Assembly: GCF_014284275.1 (NCBI RefSeq)
Contig: NZ_JACOFU010000004.1
Coordinates: 1-64,000, forward strand
DNA: 64,000 nt
DNA from: Affinundibacterium amnicola
GTDB lineage: Bacteria; Pseudomonadota; Gammaproteobacteria; Burkholderiales; Burkholderiaceae_D
Reading direction: 5' to 3'
Notes under the pieces: generated by a model
Databases searched by the model: none
What the model saw: the letters and a program-made list of their open reading frames with translations, nothing else
Told to the model about the DNA's origin: nothing
Shown here: in pieces, positions 26,745-35,240 of the stretch
How positions within the stretch are numbered: the stretch's first letter is position 1
Layout of the letters: every line of letters starts with the position of its first letter
Program-made: the position numbers and the translations under genes

Positions 26745-27011
26745 GAATTAAATCGTCGGTATTGAATTTCAATTGTGCACCAAACAGTACGCAATTAAAT
26801 GCAAATCAGCTTGAGCTAAGGTCTTTTATTGAAAATTAACCACACAGCCTGATTGCTCCACAACAAATAATTTATCAAAAAATACATGGCAAAAATAAAT
26901 TACCTTGACTTGGAGTTTTCGTAACGCGACGGAATCAAGCTAAACCTAACCTACAATCGACGAATTCACTTTTTTTACAGAGTTCGATTACAAGTAAACG
27001 CCTTCGATGAA

Positions 27012-27275
27012 TCACAAAGTAGCGATCCTGCACCGAAATAAAGTAAAGGTATCCTCGTGGTCTTTAAAAAGTACAAATGTGTGTTGCAAGATAACACAAA
27101 GACGGCATGAAATTCTTGGTTGTTGATTCACTCCCGCTATGAACCTAAATCCAAGAGCGACAAACACACACATCATTTGTCCAACAGAGCTAATAAGAAT
27201 CATTGGACCATAACATTCCAAGAGCCCTCGCATAGAGTGAATTAATTTTTCTAAAAGGCAAAAGTTGATCAGCAC
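27012..27275 (-). pseudogene. decayed copy of the C-terminal end of the membrane protein at 28301-29161
   Basis: On the minus strand the reading frames here recall the intact gene 1.3 kb away. One frame gives PLLYFGAGSLL against PLLGFGAGPIL of the intact protein, another gives KNFMPSLCYLATHICTF against GFFMLALYYLVIDVCAY, so a frameshift and a stop separate them. The shared DNA starts at cctgcaccgaa (27027 here, 28356 in the intact gene). The 87-codon open frame across this region is therefore not thought to be a working gene. Confidence 0.65.
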
Positions 27276-27347
27276 TATTTAAAAATCATAGCTTTGCATC
27301 AAGCAAAAATTGTTTACACAAATTATAGGCATTGAAATATACTTTAT

Positions 27348-27366
27348 ATGCAACCATTAGTTGCAT
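27348..27366 (+). promoter_or_regulatory. inverted repeat before the small secreted protein gene
   Basis: atgcaac-catta-gttgcat lies between a TATACT -10-like box (27338-27343) with TTTACA upstream at 19-bp spacing and the start at 27398. It may be an operator or an mRNA hairpin. TAGGAG precedes the TTG start by seven bases. Confidence 0.4.
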
Positions 27367-27397
27367 GTAATTTTAATATTCACTTAGGAGTTTAAAA

Positions 27398-27646
27398 TTG
27401 AAAAATATTAAATCAATCGCTTTAGCATCTACATTGATCGCTGGCGCAATTATTTCTGCAGTCGCTTTCGCACAGCCAAAGTATCCATTCACCCGCACCT
27501 ATTACAGCGATGCAAGCCACACAACTATCGTTGGGTTCTACACTCAAGGATGCACAAGTTCTGGATCTTCGGGACAAGTTACTAATTATTACGAAACTAT
27601 CGAAGATGAGTCTCGCCCATGCTGGAAACGTGGTTGGGAAGAATAA
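27398..27646 (+). CDS. small secreted Cys-containing protein (DUF6289-like)
   Basis: An 82-residue precursor starting at TTG with a good ribosome binding site. The signal peptide ends at AVAFA-QP, leaving about 57 residues. The mature part reads TYYSDASHTTIVGFYTQGC and has two Cys, one in this segment and one in RPCWKRGWEE near the end, which could pair. The YYSDA-xx-T-x-VG pattern matches small DUF6289 proteins of unknown function. It sits alone, between a decayed membrane gene and a duplicated fragment. Confidence 0.7.
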   Translation: MKNIKSIALASTLIAGAIISAVAFAQPKYPFTRTYYSDASHTTIVGFYTQGCTSSGSSGQVTNYYETIEDESRPCWKRGWEE

Positions 27647-28300
27647 TAGTTAAATTAGATAAAATTTATCTGAAGTACAAGTTTGAAAAGTGAGAGTTAC
27701 TTGCTTTGAAATTGATGTAGGTTCGATGTAAGCCACAATGAAGGTAACTCTCATGTTCCAAATTATTCTATTAAGAACAATGATTTATAGAAGTGAAGAA
27801 GGCATATAGTCTAGACAGCGAATCCTTGCTATCTGAGACCCAAAAATACCATTTATGACAAGGTCACTTATTGCGTATGAATTTCAACTGAAAGATAGAT
27901 ACTTTGGAATTTCAAGCGATCCAATCGCTATTCCACCGTAAGCGAATTAACCAAAAGCGCCCATCAGCGCCACTGCTATTCCAGCTGAACGCAAGTTGTG
28001 TTTGAGGCTTGATCGAATACATTGGTAAGTTGGTTTCAAGTGCGTTCTCCATAGTTTAATAAATTAAGCGATCATCAATTTCGTGCTTCAATTGTGCACG
28101 AATCAATGAGCAATGGAGCCTCTTACGCAATTTACCGCGAGATTTATTGAAACTTAAAGTGGTAATTTGACGGTGATACAACAGACCTAGTCTTTACTCA
28201 AGAAAAACTAGGCAAACAATCTATTAAGATCCACACTTTCCATCAATCGATTAACACAATTTCGATTGAGTCAGAACGCTTTAAGTTCGACAATCAAGGT
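27647..28300. other. gap with an inverted repeat and the second copy of the M20 fragment
   Basis: No intact gene is supported. A 10-bp inverted repeat (tgagagttac at 27691-27700 and its complement at 27744-27753) surrounds 43 bp and may shape the mRNA end of the small secreted protein. The 103-bp repeat copy occupies 27950-28052. The rest is AT-rich with only faint likeness to the leader of the M20 gene. Confidence 0.6.
27947..28039 (-). pseudogene. truncated M20 gene copy: signal-peptide-only micro-ORF
   Basis: This is the coding part of repeat copy 2 (27950-28052). With the same GGAG and TTG start as the intact gene it encodes 30 residues ending in GIAVALMGAFG, the signal-peptide region, then meets TAA exactly where the similarity ends. 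Nothing of the enzyme remains. It may be silent or could make a short hydrophobic peptide. Confidence 0.75.
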
Positions 28301-29161
28301 TCAATGAAGCTTTCGATTAGCAGCGTATGCCATGAATGCGTAACCCAATATTGGTCCTGCACCGAATCCTAATAAAGGCATCGGCGTTAATTGCAAATAA
28401 GCACAAACGTCGATGACCAAGTAGTACAAAGCGAGCATAAAAAATCCTGACTGCTGGTATCGACGCCCCATTAAAATTAGGATCAGTGGTGGCAAGACAA
28501 CAAATAGTAAGGATACGCCAGCAAATCCTATATGAATCGTTGCTGCTAATTGAATCACTCCTTCAACATAAGCCACTGGTTGAAGCGGATCTGGCTGTGC
28601 TGACGACCACATCGTCGCGACCAACAAAGGCACAATACAACTTGCCTTCATCAATGTTCTAGCACCTGAACGCGCAATAGAAATTACACCAATTGCGGCA
28701 AGCGCCAAACTCTGCGACGCATCGGGTTGCCAAGCTAAAGCAAGGCTAATTACAGGATAAAAGAAAATCCATGAGCTCGTATCACTCCGATTTTCATGAA
28801 TCAAACTTTCTAGCAGAATTAGAATCAGCGGGAGTACACAGGCTGCGATGTATAAACGAAAGCCTCCCAGCACTAACCATCTTTGTGGACTCGTCGAAGA
28901 ATCCAACAAAGGTGGCAAGAAAAGTAGCAGACTTAAAAACACAAGCAAATATACCTGACTCTTAGTTGACCACCCACTAGATCGCCGATTGGAAAATGCA
29001 TAGGCACAAACTAAAGCTAGCGCACCAAGCACCACTTGTTGTATCCACAAAATCTTGCTGACATCGGCGAACCGCATTAAGACAATGCTCATCAGCAAAG
29101 CGGGAATCGGAGCAAGGAAGAGTAGTGATCGCATGAATAATCGTCTTTTAAAAATAGCCAT
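28301..29161 (-). CDS. polytopic membrane protein of unknown function
   Basis: A 286-residue protein with about eight hydrophobic segments and no soluble domain. I do not recognise a firm family. RWLVLGGFRLYIAACVLPL and LALAWQPDASQSLALAAIG resemble the RWI-x-LG and QPD-G segments of SEDS proteins (FtsW/RodA), but the protein is shorter than those (usually 370-400) and other SEDS hallmarks are not visible, so it may be a small divergent relative or only similar by chance. A decayed copy of its C-terminal part lies at about 27.0-27.3 kb. There is an alternative Met at residue 10. Confidence 0.65.
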   Translation of the reverse strand: MAIFKRRLFMRSLLFLAPIPALLMSIVLMRFADVSKILWIQQVVLGALALVCAYAFSNRRSSGWSTKSQVYLLVFLSLLLFLPPLLDSSTSPQRWLVLGGFRLYIAACVLPLILILLESLIHENRSDTSSWIFFYPVISLALAWQPDASQSLALAAIGVISIARSGARTLMKASCIVPLLVATMWSSAQPDPLQPVAYVEGVIQLAATIHIGFAGVSLLFVVLPPLILILMGRRYQQSGFFMLALYYLVIDVCAYLQLTPMPLLGFGAGPILGYAFMAYAANRKLH

Positions 29162-29454
29162 TGAAAAAAGTTATTTTAATAGACAAGCGACAAAATCAAT
29201 TCGATTTATATAAAATATTTCTACCGCACTAAAAAACTCACTTGCTACCTCACTTCAACAATTCACTTCAACCCGTAACCTAAGTACACAAGCACTCACT
29301 CACAAGCTTCAACAAGGTTCTCCACGCAATCACTGCTTGCGACATTGGACAGACCAATTTAGAATAAACCTTGTCAGCTTTACTCCATTTTCGGTGTTCT
29401 TCACCAAACTCACTATCAAACTCAATCTCAAACTCATTACGACGTTAAAATTCA
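29162..29454. other. non-coding gap upstream of the FadR-family gene
   Basis: AT- and CT-rich sequence between two divergent genes. It must hold promoters for both, but I see no convincing -35/-10 pair and no TTGGTC-type operator. Confidence 0.4.
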
Positions 29455-30153
29455 ATGAAAAAAGTTGCTGCTGCATTAGACAATATCACGCCAGAACCAC
29501 GCTTATATCGCGTTGTCTCTAACCGCATCCAACAACTGATTAAAGATGAAAATATCGCCGCTGGTGAACGTCTTCCTTCGGAACGCGATCTCGCAAGTAA
29601 ATTGAATGTCAGTCGCGCCTCATTACGGGAAGCCTTAATCGCCTTGGAGCTTGGTGGAATTGTCGAAGTACGTGGTGGTTCGGGTGTGTACGTTAGTGAA
29701 CAAGCAAAAGCGGATGCGGATGTGTTAGAAGTTGGCCCTGGTCCATTTGAAGTCTTATCTGCACGTCGATTGATTGAATCCGAAGTTGCTGCGATTGCGG
29801 CAAAAAACGCAACAGACTCCGCAATTGACGCGATTCTCAAAGCGGTCTTGGAAATGGAGCGTCATCATGACAATCGCAATGAGAATGAAATGGCAGATCG
29901 TAATTTTCATTTAGCGATTGCGCGCGCTACCGGCAATAGCGCCTTGGTTGGTGTGATTGAATATTTGTGGAACCAGCGTGGTAGTTTGTGGCATAAGCTG
30001 AAAGAGCATTTTCAGACAGAAGAATTACGCAAACAAACACTGCTTGACCACCGCGCCATTCTAGAAGCGATCGCCGCTCATGATGCGAATGGTGCTAAAC
30101 AAGCAATGCGCGCCCATCTTGATCGAGTCAGCCGAACATTCTCACGCGGATAA
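29455..30153 (+). CDS. FadR-subfamily GntR transcription regulator (probable pectin/hexuronate regulator)
   Basis: A 232-residue protein: an N-terminal winged helix (about 15-80, with GERLPSERDLASKLNVSRASLREAL as the recognition region) and a C-terminal FCD ligand domain with likely metal ligands in DRNFHLAIARATGN and DHRAILEAI. FadR-subfamily proteins such as UxuR and ExuR control hexuronate use and bind TTGGT-n-ACCAA-like sites. Matching sites lie in front of the GH105 gene 330 bp downstream and upstream of the TonB receptor gene at 42 kb, so it is likely a repressor relieved by an oligogalacturonide-derived acid. This link is inference from motif and position. Confidence 0.88.
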   Translation: MKKVAAALDNITPEPRLYRVVSNRIQQLIKDENIAAGERLPSERDLASKLNVSRASLREALIALELGGIVEVRGGSGVYVSEQAKADADVLEVGPGPFEVLSARRLIESEVAAIAAKNATDSAIDAILKAVLEMERHHDNRNENEMADRNFHLAIARATGNSALVGVIEYLWNQRGSLWHKLKEHFQTEELRKQTLLDHRAILEAIAAHDANGAKQAMRAHLDRVSRTFSRG

Positions 30154-30387
30154 GTTCACCGCTTTTCCCTCTCAACACCTCATCATCGAACGACAAACAT
30201 CTAACTTTGTCGTTTGCATCTCTTTGGTCTGAATTTATCCATAATTCACGACAAGTCAACGCACATTTTTCAAACTAAAATAAATCTTAAACATCAGCAT
30301 CGCGGTGCTTATGTCATAAAGTCACATCCATATTTGAAAATATTCTCTAATAAAAATACGACATTCGGCTAGTCCACATTGCATATT

Positions 30388-30398
30388 TGGTCTTACCA
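30388..30398. promoter_or_regulatory. operator-like site 1 (TGGTCTTACCA)
   Basis: Inverted repeat TGGT-n3-ACCA, like the binding sites of FadR-subfamily regulators; about 85 bp before the GH105 start. The likely binder is the product of the gene at 29455. Confidence 0.6.
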
Positions 30399-30406
30399 CA
30401 TTAAAA

Positions 30407-30417
30407 TGGTCTGACCA
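30407..30417. promoter_or_regulatory. operator-like site 2 (TGGTCTGACCA)
   Basis: A perfect TGGTC-T-GACCA palindrome 19 bp from site 1, about 65 bp before the GH105 start. It is the best match to the FadR-subfamily pattern in the window. Confidence 0.65.
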
Positions 30418-30480
30418 AATTTCAGCCTTTGCAATTGCCGTATTCGACAACGATCAACTCAAAACCATAAAGAGACTGCT

Positions 30481-31887
30481 ATGAAACTCCAGACTACCTT
30501 GCTCTGCTCCTTACTATGCTCGTGCCTGCTAAGCGATATTGCATTGGCCGATAAGCAATATAGAAATCCAGATAATCCTAATTTGGCAGACAAGGGAGAA
30601 GGAACTTATCCGATTCCTTATAAAAAACCCGTCATTAAAGAGATTACCGATTCCTTACATAAGATTCGTAACCATCTTGAATCAACGACACCAACGCGGA
30701 TTATCAATAAATCGACTGGCGCACCCATCACCGATCTAAAAAAACCAATAAAGGAAGCGATCTTTGAGCCAAGCAAAGGCGATTACGGCATCATGGTGTA
30801 TGAGATGGGCGTGGTGCATTCCGGCTTATTAAAAGCCCGCGCCGCTACAGATGACACACGCTTTACCAATATGACCGAACGTCATTTCCGCTTCTTCGCT
30901 GACACCATGCCATATTTCAAGGCGCAAGAAGCGCAATTTCACTTGGAACGTGCGAATAGTTTTTCACGTTTTTTAGACCCTCGTTCATTAGACGATAGTG
31001 GCTCCATGTGCGCTGCGCTAATTCGTGCGCGATTCGCCAAAGTTGGGCCAGATTTAAATCATATGATCCAGATCTGCGGCAACTGGGTATCCAAACAGCA
31101 GTTCCGTTTAGCGGACGGCACACTCGCACGCAAACGTCCACAGGCAGTATCCTTGTGGGCAGATGATATGTATATGGGCATTCCTGCGCTGGCGGAATTA
31201 GGGCGACTCACTGGCGACAATGCCTACTTCGACGATGCGGTGAATAATGTTCTACAAATGTCGGCGTATATGTTCAATGCACAACGCGGCTTATACACCC
31301 ATGGTTGGAACGAAAATAACCCTGACGCACCACGCTTCTACTGGGCACGTGCAAATGGTTGGGCGGTATTAGCGATGTCTGACCTGCTCGACGTACTACC
31401 GAAAAACCATCCTGGCTATCCGAAAGTGCTGAATCAATTACGTGCGAACCTGAAAGGCATTGCCGAGCTTCAATCGGGTAAAGGCTTATGGCATCAAATG
31501 CTAGATAGAAATGACTCTTATCTCGAAACCTCTGCAAGTGCGATGTTTGTGTATGCGATTGCACATGCCGTCAATCAAGGATGGATTAGCCCAAGCACTT
31601 GGGGTTCGATTGCGCAAGCAGGCTGGATAGGTTTATCGACGCGCATCACCGACAAAGGCGAGATTGAAGGAATCTGTGTCGGCACAACTTTTGCGAGCGA
31701 TCAAGCGTATTACTACAATCGTCCAACCAGCGTCGAAGCCTTACACGGATATGGCCCGATGCTGATGGCCGGCGCTGAAGTCATACAGATGTTGAAAAAT
31801 CCTGCATTTAATATTGAACATAAAGTGAGAACCTATCATTACGTGCCAACGGGTACGGCAAAAACAGATTACCGCGAACATCATTGA
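30481..31887 (+). CDS. GH105/GH88-family unsaturated glucuronyl (rhamnogalacturonyl) hydrolase
   Basis: A 468-residue protein with a signal peptide ending at DIALA-DK. The mature part shows the six-hairpin (alpha/alpha)6 barrel signatures of GH105: SLWADDMYMGIPALAELG (with catalytic-type Asp), RANGWAVLAMSDLLD and LETSASAMFVYAIAHAV. Such enzymes remove the unsaturated uronic acid left by pectate or rhamnogalacturonan lyases. The protein is longer than cytoplasmic relatives (about 370), mainly at the N-terminus. It is the first of three plus-strand pectin genes and follows two operators for the neighbouring regulator. Confidence 0.88.
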   Translation: MKLQTTLLCSLLCSCLLSDIALADKQYRNPDNPNLADKGEGTYPIPYKKPVIKEITDSLHKIRNHLESTTPTRIINKSTGAPITDLKKPIKEAIFEPSKGDYGIMVYEMGVVHSGLLKARAATDDTRFTNMTERHFRFFADTMPYFKAQEAQFHLERANSFSRFLDPRSLDDSGSMCAALIRARFAKVGPDLNHMIQICGNWVSKQQFRLADGTLARKRPQAVSLWADDMYMGIPALAELGRLTGDNAYFDDAVNNVLQMSAYMFNAQRGLYTHGWNENNPDAPRFYWARANGWAVLAMSDLLDVLPKNHPGYPKVLNQLRANLKGIAELQSGKGLWHQMLDRNDSYLETSASAMFVYAIAHAVNQGWISPSTWGSIAQAGWIGLSTRITDKGEIEGICVGTTFASDQAYYYNRPTSVEALHGYGPMLMAGAEVIQMLKNPAFNIEHKVRTYHYVPTGTAKTDYREHH

Positions 31888-31942
31888 AACCAAGCGCAGG
31901 AAAATGGAAAACACCTCAATGTAATAGTGATAGGAACGAGAT

Positions 31943-33229
31943 ATGCTTCAATTCAGCCACCATAAGATGAACCAATCCAGTAAGCGCAACATGCACGTTA
32001 AGCTCAAGGCAATCGCGCTTGCATTGTGTCTTTTACCCGCGATCAGTCTGGCACAAGACAAGTTCAAGGTAACGGTAAGCCATCAACTATCCGATGCGCG
32101 TCCTTCAGAGACCATCACGATTCCATGGGCGCAAGTCAATCAATACTTGCCAGGCGCCTTGATACAAAAAATTGCGATCAAAGATCAACACGGCAAAGTG
32201 TTGCCACATCAAGTGACGAATATTGCGCCGCAAGCGAAAGACCCACAAGGAGTTGGCATTGCTTATGGCGAACTGATCTTTCAACATCATTTTGCCGCTG
32301 GAGAAAAACAGGCGAGTTTTACGATAGAAAAAATCGATACCGTCGCGCCAGTATTCGAAACAAAAACTTTCGCCAGACAAATACCTGAGCGACTCGATGA
32401 TTTTGCGTGGGAAACCGACAAAATTGCACACCGTACTTATGGTCCCGCACTCGCTGCTCCAGCTCCAGCTGGGGTCACGAAGGAAGTGTTAGTGACGAGT
32501 GGCATCGACATCTGGTTTAAGCGTGTTCCCTATCCGATTGTTGATCGTTGGTATAACAAGGGACACGATCATTACCATAAGGATGAAGGTGAAGGCCTCG
32601 ACATGTACAACGTAGGCAGGTCTCGCGGTTGCGGTGGCACCGGTATTTGGGATGGAAAACAACTGCATACCAGTATCAATTATTCGCATTGGAAAATACT
32701 CGCCAATGGACCAATCCGCACAATCTTTGAATTGAGTTACCAAAGTTGGGATGCTGCTGGCGTTGCCGTCACGGAAACCAAACGCTTCACCATTGATGCG
32801 GGTCATTACCTCGACAAAATTGAAAGTACGTTTCAATTTAATGCACCAGCCTCGAATGCAAATTTAGTCGCCGCCGTCGGCCTGAACAAAACGCCGTCTG
32901 ACAAAGGACAACAAGCAAAGATTCAGGTAGACAAAGATCAAAGCTCATCTTCTTTATCACAGTGGATAGAGCAATCGAGTAACGGTGCAATTGGTACGGC
33001 AATCATTCTCCCTGATGCAAATGGCTATAGCGAAGATAATCTTAACCACCTTATCTTAAAACCTGTCGTTAGCGGTCAAAAAATGACTTACTACGCTGGC
33101 GCCATTTGGGATCGTTGGGGCGATGTGAAATCACAAGCAGCTTGGCTAGATTACTTAAACAAAATGGCTGCACGCTATCGTGATCCGGTCAAAGTGAGTT
33201 TAAGCAGCATAAACAATCAGAAGCCTTAA
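31943..33229 (+). CDS. DUF4861 secreted protein of pectin loci
   Basis: A 428-residue protein; GGAACGAG precedes the ATG at 31943. A signal-like segment lies at about residues 20-37 (AIALALCLLPAISLA). The mature part matches the DUF4861 layout, with FKVTVSHQLSDARPSETI at the start, DMYNVGRSRGCGGTGIWDG in the middle and YYAGAIWDRWGDVKS near the end. This family recurs in oligogalacturonide utilisation loci; its catalytic role is unknown to me. The stretch HDHYHKDEGEGLD rich in His/Asp/Glu looks like a possible active or metal site. It lies 55 bp after GH105 and 104 bp before GH28. Confidence 0.8.
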   Translation: MLQFSHHKMNQSSKRNMHVKLKAIALALCLLPAISLAQDKFKVTVSHQLSDARPSETITIPWAQVNQYLPGALIQKIAIKDQHGKVLPHQVTNIAPQAKDPQGVGIAYGELIFQHHFAAGEKQASFTIEKIDTVAPVFETKTFARQIPERLDDFAWETDKIAHRTYGPALAAPAPAGVTKEVLVTSGIDIWFKRVPYPIVDRWYNKGHDHYHKDEGEGLDMYNVGRSRGCGGTGIWDGKQLHTSINYSHWKILANGPIRTIFELSYQSWDAAGVAVTETKRFTIDAGHYLDKIESTFQFNAPASNANLVAAVGLNKTPSDKGQQAKIQVDKDQSSSSLSQWIEQSSNGAIGTAIILPDANGYSEDNLNHLILKPVVSGQKMTYYAGAIWDRWGDVKSQAAWLDYLNKMAARYRDPVKVSLSSINNQKP

Positions 33230-33333
33230 GTTTTGCCTTAATTTTTCTCTATATTTGACTGTATTTGCTTTCATAAGCAAAACACGCACATCAGTTTTCG
33301 ACCTAATTTTCGACCCAATTTAGCGAGCACCTC

Positions 33334-35181
33334 ATGCCAACACATCAAGCAATTAACCCACAGCGTCGCGCATTACTGCGCCATTCCAGCGCTGCCAGCC
33401 TGTTCGGTCTATCTACATTTTCACCACTGAGCCAAGCGATCACCCCCAAAGCAAATCCAGATCCGTGGCAACGTGCCGATCAAATCATCGGGCAGTTTGC
33501 TAAACCATTTAAATTTGCCAAACGCGATTTTCTGGTGACGCAATTCGGTGCTAAACCATGCGAGCTGCGAAACATCAACGGGCAAGTTGCATCAGATACG
33601 GAAGGTGCGATCGAGGGCGTCATTCCAACGCCTCAGACCGGCTCGTTCGATTGCTATCAAGCGATCAATCAAGCAATTCTGGCTTGTAATAAAGCCGGTG
33701 GTGGGCGCGTTGTCGTTCCTGCTGGAAATTGGTATTGCGCGGGACCCATTCGTTTACGCTCCAATGTTCATCTACATCTTGCCGCGAATGCGCATGTCTT
33801 CTTCAGTGCTAATCCAGCCGATTATGCCAAGTATGGCGATATCGATTGCGGTAAAAATGGCAAACTCGTGATCTCTCGCTGGCAAGGAAATGATTGCCTT
33901 AATTATTCACCGATGGTCTATGCCTACAATGAAAAAAATATTGCCATCACTGGCGAAGATTGGACCAGTATTTTTGATGGCCAAGGTGGCACACCATTTG
34001 AGGATGGTTCAGGCAATTGGTGGGATTGGAAGGGTCGTAAAAATCCTAAGAAACCGATTCAATTTTCTGAAGTGAATGTCAATGTTAACAACCCGGACAA
34101 TCTGGATCAGTTAGCACCTAGCCTGACTGAAGATGCGAAAAAATTAGTGCAAGGGATAGGCGATAAATGGCGCACAGACTCACGCTTTCTGCCTGTGTTG
34201 TCTGAACTTGGCATACCGACTGCGCGCAGAATATTTGGCGTTGGACATTATTTGCGTCCAAGCATGATTGAGTTAATCGGCTGTCACAATGTTCTGTTAC
34301 AAGGCTATAAAATCCAATCTGCGCCATTCTGGTTACATCATCCCGTGAAATGCCGCAAAGTCCATATCAACAAAGTGAATATGGATAGCATGGGACCCAA
34401 CAGCGATGGTTTTGATCCTGAATCTTGCGATACCGTCTTAATTGAAAATTGTACCTTCAATACAGGCGACGATTGTATCGCGATCAAATCAGGGAAAAAC
34501 CGCGATACGCAATTTGGCCCAACGCGCAATATCGTTGTTCAACACTGCGTCATGAATAGTGGACATGGTGCCGTGACTTTGGGTAGCGAAATGGCAGCAG
34601 GGATCGAGCACATCTACGCCCAACATTTAGATTTCCGCAACATGAATTGGGATCACGACCCTTTGAACACAGCCATACGTATGAAAACGAATATGAATCG
34701 TGGTGGCTTCTTACGTCACTTCTACGTGCGTGATGTCAGCATTCCGAATGGTGTCAAAACCATGCCTGCGTTTTATAAGCCTTTACCAGATTCAGTCATT
34801 GCACCTCAATCCGTTCCATCCACAGCGGGGGCGGTGATCACCATTGATTGTGATTACGCGCCAGCAGATGACAGCGTACGTACCCGTCCACCAGTGATAT
34901 CTGACATCCATATTTCTGACATCAAAGTTGGTACCGTCAATATCGGTGGAGGAAATTATTCGAGCTACCAAGCATTTGTATTGCTTGGGCCAGTCGCTTC
35001 TAGTTACAACGGCAAAACAAAACAAGCGATTTTGCCGATACAAAACGTCAGCATCACTAATTGCGACTTTGGCACAGTGCGCAATGATAAGGCGCCATGG
35101 TTCTTACATCATGTACAGAATCTGCAATTGAAAAATATCACGATCAATGGCAAATCTTATTCGGAAACGATTTCTACCTAG
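33334..35181 (+). CDS. GH28 polygalacturonase (probable Tat substrate)
   Basis: A 615-residue protein with a right-handed beta-helix glycosidase core. GH28 hallmarks appear in order: NSDGFDPESCD near 357, TGDDC near 377 (catalytic Asp pair), SGHG near 409 and AIRMKTN near 448, which replaces the usual RIK. The N-terminus carries QRRALLRHS before the hydrophobic stretch, resembling a Tat signal, whereas the other enzymes of the locus have Sec signals. It hydrolyses alpha-1,4-galacturonan. The protein is longer than many bacterial GH28 enzymes, with an extra N-terminal segment and a long insertion between residues 180 and 290. Confidence 0.9.
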   Translation: MPTHQAINPQRRALLRHSSAASLFGLSTFSPLSQAITPKANPDPWQRADQIIGQFAKPFKFAKRDFLVTQFGAKPCELRNINGQVASDTEGAIEGVIPTPQTGSFDCYQAINQAILACNKAGGGRVVVPAGNWYCAGPIRLRSNVHLHLAANAHVFFSANPADYAKYGDIDCGKNGKLVISRWQGNDCLNYSPMVYAYNEKNIAITGEDWTSIFDGQGGTPFEDGSGNWWDWKGRKNPKKPIQFSEVNVNVNNPDNLDQLAPSLTEDAKKLVQGIGDKWRTDSRFLPVLSELGIPTARRIFGVGHYLRPSMIELIGCHNVLLQGYKIQSAPFWLHHPVKCRKVHINKVNMDSMGPNSDGFDPESCDTVLIENCTFNTGDDCIAIKSGKNRDTQFGPTRNIVVQHCVMNSGHGAVTLGSEMAAGIEHIYAQHLDFRNMNWDHDPLNTAIRMKTNMNRGGFLRHFYVRDVSIPNGVKTMPAFYKPLPDSVIAPQSVPSTAGAVITIDCDYAPADDSVRTRPPVISDIHISDIKVGTVNIGGGNYSSYQAFVLLGPVASSYNGKTKQAILPIQNVSITNCDFGTVRNDKAPWFLHHVQNLQLKNITINGKSYSETIST

Positions 35182-35202
35182 TCTTGATTTACGCTACAGC
35201 AT

Positions 35203-35230
35203 GCGAGTCATTGTTTTCGCAATGACTCGC
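35203..35230. terminator. hairpin between GH28 and the TSUP remnant
   Basis: gcgagtcattg-ttttcg-caatgactcgc: an 11-bp perfect stem just after the GH28 stop. No T-run follows on either strand, so it may stabilise the mRNA end or act as a weak two-way terminator. Confidence 0.5.
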
Positions 35231-35240
35231 AAAATACGCA

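Larger units (their letters stand above)
30154..30480 (+). promoter_or_regulatory. control region of the GH105-DUF4861-GH28 genes
   Basis: The gap contains two full operator-like sites (30388-30398, 30407-30417) and a half site TTGGTCTGA at 30225-30233. No gene is visible in it. The two full sites lie 19 bp apart centre to centre, close to two helical turns. Confidence 0.6.

Noticed and set aside
27012..27275. 87-codon minus-strand open frame as a real gene
   Set aside because: Parts of other frames in the same place match the neighbouring membrane protein, so this is a frameshifted relic; no ribosome binding site is evident.
27691..27753. 10-bp inverted repeat as an insertion-sequence end pair
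   Set aside because: Only 43 bp lie between the arms and contain no gene; an mRNA structure is a simpler explanation.
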